Assembly: GCA_032690845.1 (NCBI GenBank)
Contig: CM064427.1
Location: 21,177,164 to 21,241,163 of the forward strand
Length of the DNA stretch: 64,000 nt
Origin: Eleusine coracana subsp. coracana
Taxonomy: Eukaryota; Streptophyta; Magnoliopsida; Poales; Poaceae
Direction: 5' to 3'
Part shown: in pieces, positions 57,101 through 64,000 of the stretch
Numbering within the stretch: the first letter of the stretch is position 1
How the letters are laid out: each line of letters begins with the position of its first letter
The notes under the pieces: model-generated
Told to the model about the DNA's origin: nothing
The model's input: the letters and a program-made list of their open reading frames with translations, nothing else
The model's database searches: none
Translations under genes and position numbers: made by a program

Positions 57101-57733
57101 GGCACGGCATAGGCGGGAAGCAGGGAAGCGGTGAGTCGACGACTTCGGTGGGCCCGCGTGGGCAGCAACGGTGGAAATGGCAGCAGCGCGTGCGTGGTCG
57201 GTTTGACTGGAAGCGGGAAGTGGAAGAAGACAAGGATTTTTGCAAAAAGGACCTACAGAAGTTTAATTGATCTGCAAACAAGTCCTTTGCTCTATTTTAA
57301 ATCAAATAAAATACTTCCTAAAGTCCAAATGATTTGATATTTTAGACATAGCTCCCTCAAGATATTTGTTAGGATCTGGTGGGGTCCACTATGTCAGAAC
57401 TATAATAATTAATCTAGAATAAAATCTTAATTGAAAAAGGTTTCTAGACTTTATTTAATTAATTATGGCATTTCCATATGTTATAAAATTCTCATTCTTG
57501 GTCCAAAATTCTCTTTTATTATCCCCATCATTCTCATGAACTTATTTGGCATAGGTTGCATAGAGAAATTTAGAGTTGCTTCACAACCATGCTTGTAGGG
57601 TTTTAATTGGCCCGATAATTCAAATTGAGTTGGCACCTATTATTTCATGTGATACTTAATTACACCTTGGCTTAACATACTTGCTAATTAGGGTTAGCAT
57701 TAATTAATTAAAGATTAACCATGGGGTGTCACA
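54117..57733 (-). repeat. 5' LTR of the Tekay-like element, 3.6 kb
   Basis: On the minus strand it starts TGTGACACCCC and ends GGGGCGTCACA. The second half matches the truncated 3' LTR. The GC-rich stretch at 56.15-57.25 kb gives long frames on both strands that are not conserved between the two LTRs and are not called. The size fits Tekay/Retrosat-type elements of grasses. Confidence 0.8.
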
Positions 57734-57984
57734 TATAGCTCGCTAGAAAATAGGGTTAACGGTGCAATATTCAAGCAAGGGTAACATGGTGTTTTTACCA
57801 TGAGTTTAACACCATTAAATGCTCTAAACAGACTTGGGCCAATCAGCTTCTTCAATTTGAAAAAAACAGGATCAACCATGCAAACTGAAAAAAACAGGAC
57901 CAATCGTGCAATTGGAAACAAAAATTTGGTCAGTAACGCAATTGCCCCTATATAAAATGAGAAATTTTGTATACATGGAGAGAC

Positions 57985-58760
57985 CAAGGTGGTTTAGAAA
58001 TCTTACTTGCAGGTCAAGGTTTGATTAATGTGGATGGGATGTGGCAACAAATCTTTAGGAACAAATTTGATTCTCATTTTTGGCCAATACTTAAATAAGA
58101 CTCTGTGAGGAGAACTGGTTTGGGAATGCTTCCTTTAAAGACCGATATCCTAGCCTCTACAATATTACAAAAAAGAAAGATGCAACAATCAATATGGTTC
58201 TGGGATCAGATCCATTTAATGTGTCTTTTAGAAGATCTTTGGTGTGAAATATAAGTTTGTTGGCTTGGCAACAACTTGTAGATACATTTATGAATATCTA
58301 GGTAACAGATTGATTGATACTTTTTCTTGGTCCTCAAATCAACACATGAGATTTTCTGTACATTCAATATATACAAAGCTAGCATTAGATCATCTTATAC
58401 TACACAATCATTTATATTTAAACTTAATTGCCCTTGAGGATCAAGATTTGTTGAGTCTACTTGATCAAAGGTATTGTTCTAACAATGCAACCAAGGATAA
58501 TTTAGCAAGGAGACAATGGAAAAGTAATGAAAAATGATGTTTTTCTAATCTCAATGAGAACATACAAGAACTTTTTTTTTTATTGTCACCTTCCTAGATT
58601 TCTTTGGAGAGTTGTATGAATGTTGGCTAATCTTCTACCACCTAGAAGTATAGACCATAAGTTTAGTACTTGGTTAGAGGGGCTGCATAGAAAATTGAGG
58701 TAAATATTTGGGCTGAAAAGATATAACTATATGTTGGAAAATTTGATTAAGTAAAAATGA
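57985..58760 (+). pseudogene. Decayed LINE ORF2 fragment (zf-RVT region)
   Basis: Frames alternate but spell the region before and within zf-RVT: VSFRRSLV, then LLAWQQLVDTF in one frame, DTFSWSSNQHMRFSVHSIYT and LALDHLILHNHL in another, then FLWRVV and LPPRSIDHKFSTWLEGL. Many stops and shifts show old age. Both edges are unclear. It is related to the fragment at 34.4 kb but more diverged. Confidence 0.6.
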
Positions 58761-59763
58761 TTTGGTGGGCACGAGCGGCACACTGAAAGTTGTCTAGAGG
58801 GAGGGTGAATAGGCAAACACACATGCGAACCAATAATTAAAATAGTTAGTACAAAAAGAGGCCGGACTAAGACGCTCCTGTAGCCGTCTAAGTCCGGGTA
58901 GCCGTCCTACTCCGCTATGGTTAGCGTCTTAGTACAGAATCCGCACATGACAAATTATAGAAACAGGTCTAGATTGCTTTCTATTGTGAAACAACCTTAC
59001 AAGAAACTAAAGGCAAGTAATAGCAAGTACTAGGAAGCTTAAAACAGTACAAGAGGACTAGGTAACAAGCTACATAAGCAATTTAAGAGAGGCACAACAA
59101 TATAGCAAAACTAGTGAATATGAACAACTAGAACAAGAGCAAGCATACAAGACACATGGATTTGTTCATTGAAGTTCAGTCCCACAAAGGAACCTACATC
59201 TCTGTTGAGGAGTCCATAAAAATTGCTCCCAACCCTAGAACCTATTCCAAGAAATCACAAAAGGTCAAGCTCAGTTTTCCACTATAAATCCTTTGCAAGG
59301 AGGGCAATAATAAATTTCTGGGTCTCAACCACAAGCTTGGGAGCCCTGACAGTCGCTTAACCATCTAGGGGATGTCCCCAAGAGTAACAAACACAAACGT
59401 CGGCGGCGGTGAAGAGAAATCGAAGTGCTCCAATGCAATATGAAGTGGCTCACTCAAATCATCACAAATCTCCTCTCAATCCCACAAGAATCAAATTAGC
59501 AAGCTTGGGAGAGAGTGAAGGACCGAGAAGGCGACCAGGGGGGTGAATGGGAGCCAATTAAAATTCTTAACTAGAACTTGGCCTATATCCCAATTACAAC
59601 CCGAACCAACCTCCAAACCGATCACCAAGGCCACACGCACCAACTTGTGATGTGCTACCCTTAGGAGTGATCAACAATAGAAGCGGAACACAACGGACAC
59701 AAAAGAGAACTGCAAAGACTCGAAATAGTCAAGAACCGCACACAAGTCAGACCTTACTAGACC

Positions 59764-60056
59764 ACTATCGGCAGTGCCGATCACTACCATCGGCAGTGCC
59801 GGTTGGCACCATCGGCAGTGCCGGTGCAGGACTCTCAGGACTTAGGTAAACAACATTCGAAGCGCATCGGCAGTGTCAGTAGTTACATCGGCAGTGCTGG
59901 TGCGGGATCAGACTTAAGTCACTGACAGTGTCGCTTCCGAGTTCAGACCTAGGCTACCGGCAGTGCTGGTCCAGCCATCCGCAGTGCAGATCAGGGGTTC
60001 TTGCTCGGGCAGCGGCAGTGCCGGTTCAACGATCGGTAGTGCCGATCGACACTTTC
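59764..60056. repeat. Array of about ten ATCGGCAGTGCCG motifs
   Basis: CATCGGCAGTGCCGGT and variants recur every 20-45 bp (for example near 59768, 59790, 59812, 59868, 59889, 59960, 60012). The core GGCAGTGCC is nearly palindromic. Spacer sequences are unrelated to each other. Confidence 0.8.
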
Positions 60057-61189
60057 CAGAACCAAAACTGTGCTTGAAACTTGGTAAGAAAAATACCAAA
60101 ACCTATCCAAACAAACTCCAAAAATCACGAAACTTGGATAGAAGGTGTCTCATGGTAGGACGTACCTTCTCCAAGTGGAATCACACAAAAAGCTCAAGAA
60201 TTCATCATGAATTTGAGGATTTACCGAAAGCTCTAGGGTTTGAATGTTCTTGAGGAAATCTATGAAATCAAAGGAGTTCTTGCCTAGGATTCAATCAAGG
60301 ATCCATAAAGGATTGTCCTAGCACCAAGATCCGTCAAGAAATTTGTACCAAAACCCACTCAAAAATGAGATCGAAAATCACCATGAAAATAGCTCCGAAA
60401 ATAGAGAAAAAGAGAAATTCGGGATTTAGGGAGAGAGGAAGATCTTGAGCATGAAAATACTTCTCATATCATAGAAACATGCTTACAAGATCCATGGATA
60501 CAAGGCTAGGAAGCCACCCTCTTCCTCCCACTATTTGAAAGAGAAAGAGATGTTTCACACACACCCTCTCCTCTCCTCTTTACATGAAGCTCTCACCTAG
60601 CACTTTGAATGAACACCTAACACAAGGCTAATGGGAAGAGGCCACTCTCTCACCAGACACACCTCTCCTTATATAGGCCTACGGTCCAAGACAACTCTAC
60701 CCTTGACCTATAACTCATTGCCACCTACCACCTAACACAAGGTTTTGAGGCTCAACCGTGAAACCGTCCGTGCTTCTTGCCTCTCCACGTGTATGGTGTG
60801 GATCACCCTTGACTTCACCCAGCCTTCTGATCGTCCGGTCCCAAGTCTCCTGCTTGTGCCCGATCCTCTCGCCGTTGACCGTCAAGTTGACTCCAGTGAC
60901 CTACACATCATGAGACAAGCAAACACATTTCCCATCTCCTACAAACTCTCCAACATCCTCACCAACTCCGGTTAGTCAAAACCATAATATGCACAGAGTT
61001 ATGCAATCCCCAGATTCCCGCATTTCAACTTAAACACCAACTCAACCAATGTCAATTACTCATCACATATTGCAAACCATGGCACATATCCACATGGTTT
61101 CTCAGACAGTAGGGGAAGCTCAAGAGTGCTCATATGTGTTTTTCAGCTCTATGGAGTGGCCAATCAGAGTTTGGAGACAAAGGGACGTA

Positions 61190-61640
61190 TTTATAGTCGG
61201 GGAGAGAAATATAGTCATTGGGATGCCAGAGACCATCTTAGTCCGGTATTGGGGGCCGGACTAGTCCGGTCCTGGAGTTCAATTCCAACACAGGCGCTCA
61301 CCAGTCCCCAAGAAGATGGTTAAGTGTTAGTGACCCGGATTAGTCTAGGAAAAACCGTCCTAGACCGGACCAAGCAATTTCCTGAGCAAAATGCTCCCTG
61401 GAGGGTCAAGGACTCGTCCTAGTCCGGCTCTTGCAATCTTAGTTCAGGTAGTGTTAAAACAGAACCCATTTCCCACTGGTTAAGCCTTGAGCCGTCCTAG
61501 TCTGGGGGATCCCATCCTAGTCTGGGGGATCCCATCCTAGTCTGGCCTTCCTAGAACTCGTCCTAGTCTAGATCCAGCCGTCTTAGTCTAGCTCGGTCGA
61601 TTCCAGAACCAACACCAGTTCTATTTTAGCCAGACTAGTC
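61190..61640. repeat. Array of CGTCCTAGTCCGG motifs, including a 24-bp tandem repeat
   Basis: TAGTCCGG, its variant TAGTCTGG and the complement CCGGACTAG recur at least a dozen times. Near 61495-61545 a 24-bp unit (TCCTAGTCTGGGGGATCCCA core) is tandemly repeated. The same motif type occurs at 58860-58930. Confidence 0.75.
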
Positions 61641-61690
61641 CGGGTTCTAGAGAAAGGCTGCTTTGTTAGCACTTGGGAGAATGCAATATA

Positions 61691-62034
61691 TTGTTAGAAG
61701 ATCTGAGCATATGGTGAATTTTATAATTTTCTATGTTGTGTCCGTCTTGATAGTACGACATACCTATTACTCAAAAATAGGAATATAAACTAAGAGTCGT
61801 TGGTTGCCTCTTTCTTTTGTCCTTTTCATTGTGGGGTGTCATCTTTGATGCATGATGTATTCATCCTGCTCATATACTTAGCAAATATTATTAGTCCTTT
61901 AATTATTCATCATTAATCAACCAAAACCCACACGGAGGCCTAGATGCATTTTTACACACATATAAAAATTTATTGACGTGATAAGTTCTCAGGTGTGTTT
62001 TTCTAATTGAAGAATACACTTAGGTAGCTATATA
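61691..62034. other. No recognisable feature
   Basis: AT-rich spacer up to the Stowaway element. No supported frame or repeat. Confidence 0.4.
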
Positions 62035-62762
62035 CTCCCTTCGGTATCGAAACTAAGGTCGTCCTGGCCTCCTAGACATATTCCCAAACTAAGTTCGTTT
62101 TGTAAATTGGAGAGAATTTTGGACAGTATTTCTCCTGCTAATTAGCCCTGAGAGTTCAATCGTTCCCAATACACATTGAAGCCGCTCCGCTTGGGTCATG
62201 CACGCGCCTTGTCTTCCCGAGGAGTCCCGGTGGACTCTCGCTCGCCCGCTCGCCCAGTCACGAGGTCGCAATAGATGGCGAGAGCCAAGACTCCAAATCG
62301 ACAACACTCCACCAGTCCACCAAAGAAACTCATCGCACACCGTAAGCCAGCTACCACGCCCGTTGCTAGCTCGCCGCTCGCAGGAACGCGTTGGCGCGAA
62401 ATAAACGGGGAAACAAAGCGCCATGCAGTCTGCAGCGCGAAACAATTCTTTTCCGAAAAACTGGTGCCATGCACTGTTGTTATTGAAAAAAAAGAGTGCC
62501 ACCGCATGTCTACCGCGCCATGTAAAATTCCTGAAAAACCGCCATGCAACAGAGCAAAAAAAAAAGGAGTCCACGAATCGAACCCAGGCGTTGAGCCATT
62601 AAACCAACTCCGCTAGCCACTCGAACTTCGTGTGGCTATTATTAAGGACAGGGGTTGCACCCTATTTAATATGGGCAAGGATGGAAAATTAGACCTAAAT
62701 TAATTGCTTCTTGGTATGCTAAACATGGTCCTAAACGACCTTAGTTTTGATACCGGAGGGAG
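62035..62762. mobile_element. Stowaway-type (Tc1/mariner) element, 728 bp
   Basis: The left end CTCCCTTCGGTATCGAAACT and the complement of the right end CTCCCTCCGGTATCAAAACT continue into AAGGTCGT on both sides, about 29 bp of inverted repeat with three mismatches. TA dinucleotides at 62033-62034 and 62763-62764 are the target duplication. The CTCCCTCCG start is the Stowaway signature. It is longer than a usual Stowaway MITE because of unrelated filler, including a tRNA-like segment. No transposase is present, and the frames on both strands lack domains. Confidence 0.9.
62572..62640 (-). other. tRNA-like segment inside the Stowaway element
   Basis: On the minus strand TGGCTAGCGGAGTTGG (62604-62619) resembles an A box and D arm, and GGGTTCGATTC (62575-62585) is a good B box. 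The distance is too short for a normal anticodon arm, and no acceptor stem forms. It is a tRNA relic or SINE-type head, not a working tRNA gene. Confidence 0.5.
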
Positions 62763-62764
62763 TA

Positions 62765-64000
62765 TTTGTTATTGACCTTTTGTTTTTCTCACTTTTTATT
62801 TGTTGTATATAATTATTAACACTCACAAAAGTTTATCTCGCTTCTCAATTTCATATCGGTATTAACCATCACAACAATCTATCTTGCTCCTTTGGCATGG
62901 TGCTAGATGAATTTGGAGGCACTAGAGTAAATGTCACATACTGAAATTGACGGGATCGTATTAGTCTGATCATGTAAAAACATAACATGAAATCCAATAC
63001 AAGCATAGCTGAGGGAATACCCGACTTTTGGTCTTTGCAGTGTTTTCTTATAAAGAAAAATTAGCCATGCAATTTTCACATGTAACATCAGCTGATTTAA
63101 ACATCAACAATTCTAATTGATTTCCTTGTTAGAAAATGTTCCTTTTAACCATGCATTCAGGTGTGAACTGTGTTGCTCGCTTCGGTTTTGTGATTAGATG
63201 GTCATGGAACCCTACAAACCAGAGTTCAATTATTAATCCAATGTGAAATATAGCGAGATATATGCATGACAAATATAAGTCTAGAGCAGGAAATACTTGT
63301 CTACTATATTAGATTAGAATAGCTTAGGAATACAAAGATATTGTACCCTGCAATTTGTTAGACTTGGATCTAACCAGTGAGAAAATCGTCAGTATATGGA
63401 GCCATTTCTAGCACATCTACATATTCAAAAGAAGATGCAACTTTTCTTTGAACTTTCTAATCTGCTAACAAACTGTGATATAATTTTTGTTGCATTCACC
63501 AATATCATTCTCATACTAGCAAAATATCCGTGCGTTGCTACAGGCTTAAAAAAATAAACTATATAAAATAAGAAAAGCATAATAAACTATATATAATGTT
63601 ATAAAGCGAGAGTGAGAATTTTTTATGTACAAATAGACGACCGCACCGTAATAGAAGTAGAGATGGATTATATGATATATATTTTTATTGTATTGCAAAA
63701 GTGTATGAGTAACACAAAAATTACCCCGTTTTAAAGCTCTATACTTAATATTGATGCTAAGCTTTTATAGAAGTCTATAAGCAAACTTGCATTGGGTTGT
63801 CAACTTGTCATGCTTATGCGACAGGCATGGTTAACACACCTGATGTTATACAAATTATTCATGAAAAACAGTCAAAAGCAGTGACAATATAAAAGGGCAG
63901 GGAGACTCATTATCTTTTCCGATTGATTTACAGAACAGATGCATACACAGAAGTTCCCTCTACTTTTATAACATGTGTTGTTACGGGCGTAATTTATATG
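62765..64000. other. No recognisable gene
   Basis: AT-rich sequence with short frames only. GCAAAATATCCGTGCGTTGC near 63520 resembles a word common in grass repeats, but no element edges could be defined. Confidence 0.4.

Larger units (their letters stand above)
41941..57733 (-). mobile_element. Large chromodomain-type Ty3/gypsy (Tekay-like) element, coding-depleted
   Basis: Two copies of a long LTR flank this span on the minus strand: the 5' LTR at 54117-57733 and a truncated 3' LTR at 41941-44302. A tRNA-Met primer site adjoins the 5' LTR, and a polypurine tract adjoins the 3' LTR. The only coding remnant is the integrase C-terminus and chromodomain at 44370-44930. The 3.2 kb upstream of it is noncoding, and gag, protease, reverse transcriptase and RNase H are absent. 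Another gypsy element (48168-53918) is inserted in its leader. Without that insertion and the LTRs, under 4.1 kb of interior remains. Confidence 0.8.
58783..61690. repeat. LTR-like repeat sequence with short-motif arrays (copia-type suspected)
   Basis: Two segments (about 58783-59515 and about 60975-61690) share TAGTCCGG-type motifs. A third (about 59515-60975), starting GACCGAGAAGGCGACCAGG and GGGGTGAATGGG, lies between them and looks inserted. The GGGTGAATAGGC and GGGTGAATGGG starts and the long noncoding body recall large copia (SIRE/Maximus-type) LTRs of grasses. There is no primer site, gag or pol, so the family is a guess. Confidence 0.35.

Noticed and set aside
62089..62616. Frames of 113-161 codons on both strands
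   Set aside because: They lie inside the Stowaway element, overlap each other on opposite strands, cover the tRNA-like relic and show no domain.

Overview
This window looks like nuclear DNA of a grass (Poaceae), from a gene-poor, repeat-dense region. The evidence is the stack of typical grass transposable elements: two CACTA elements, Ty1/copia and Ty3/gypsy LTR retrotransposons, L1-type LINEs, hAT and Stowaway elements, MITEs and long (TA)n blocks. No intact host gene was found. Nearly every coding stretch belongs to a transposon and is broken by stops or frameshifts, many of them compatible with C-to-T or G-to-A decay.

Layout. 1-1.65 kb: nothing recognised. 1.65-18.36 kb: a nested complex. 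A Ty1/copia element (LTR, primer site, gag) seems to have taken a 7.7-kb CACTA in its LTR and a 7.7-kb Ty3/gypsy element in its gag. The gypsy element has an exact 5-bp target duplication. The CACTA carries a decayed seven-exon gene joining a Ptta/En/Spm Transposase_24 region, a DUF8039-like region and a Ulp1-like cysteine protease. The copia gag then runs into a gypsy RNase H fragment. 19.0-20.6 kb: a broken FAR1/MULE-type gene on the minus strand. 20.9-26.4 kb: a 5'-truncated LINE on the minus strand.

26.5-33.8 kb: a TA-rich cluster of MITEs. It includes two elements with CTATTTAA ends filled with dispersed ACCATAA heptamers, which are inverted between the two halves of the larger one. This is the structure least explained by families I can name. 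34.4-36.0 kb: a LINE fragment with a 24-bp target duplication, itself hit by a 725-bp hAT element. 36.7 kb: a short hAT MITE. 39.0-40.0 kb: a small CACTA with a tRNA-like internal segment. 41.0-41.4 kb: possible exon remnants of an unrecognised gene.

41.9-57.7 kb: a large chromodomain-type Ty3/gypsy (Tekay-like) element on the minus strand. It has a 3.6-kb 5' LTR, a truncated 3' LTR and an interior that has lost nearly all coding sequence. A second copy of the 7.7-kb gypsy family, with two large internal deletions, sits inside it. 58.0-58.8 kb: a decayed LINE fragment. 58.8-61.7 kb: LTR-like repeats with two arrays of short GC-rich motifs. 62.0-62.8 kb: a 728-bp Stowaway element, also with a tRNA-like segment. 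The rest shows nothing I recognise.
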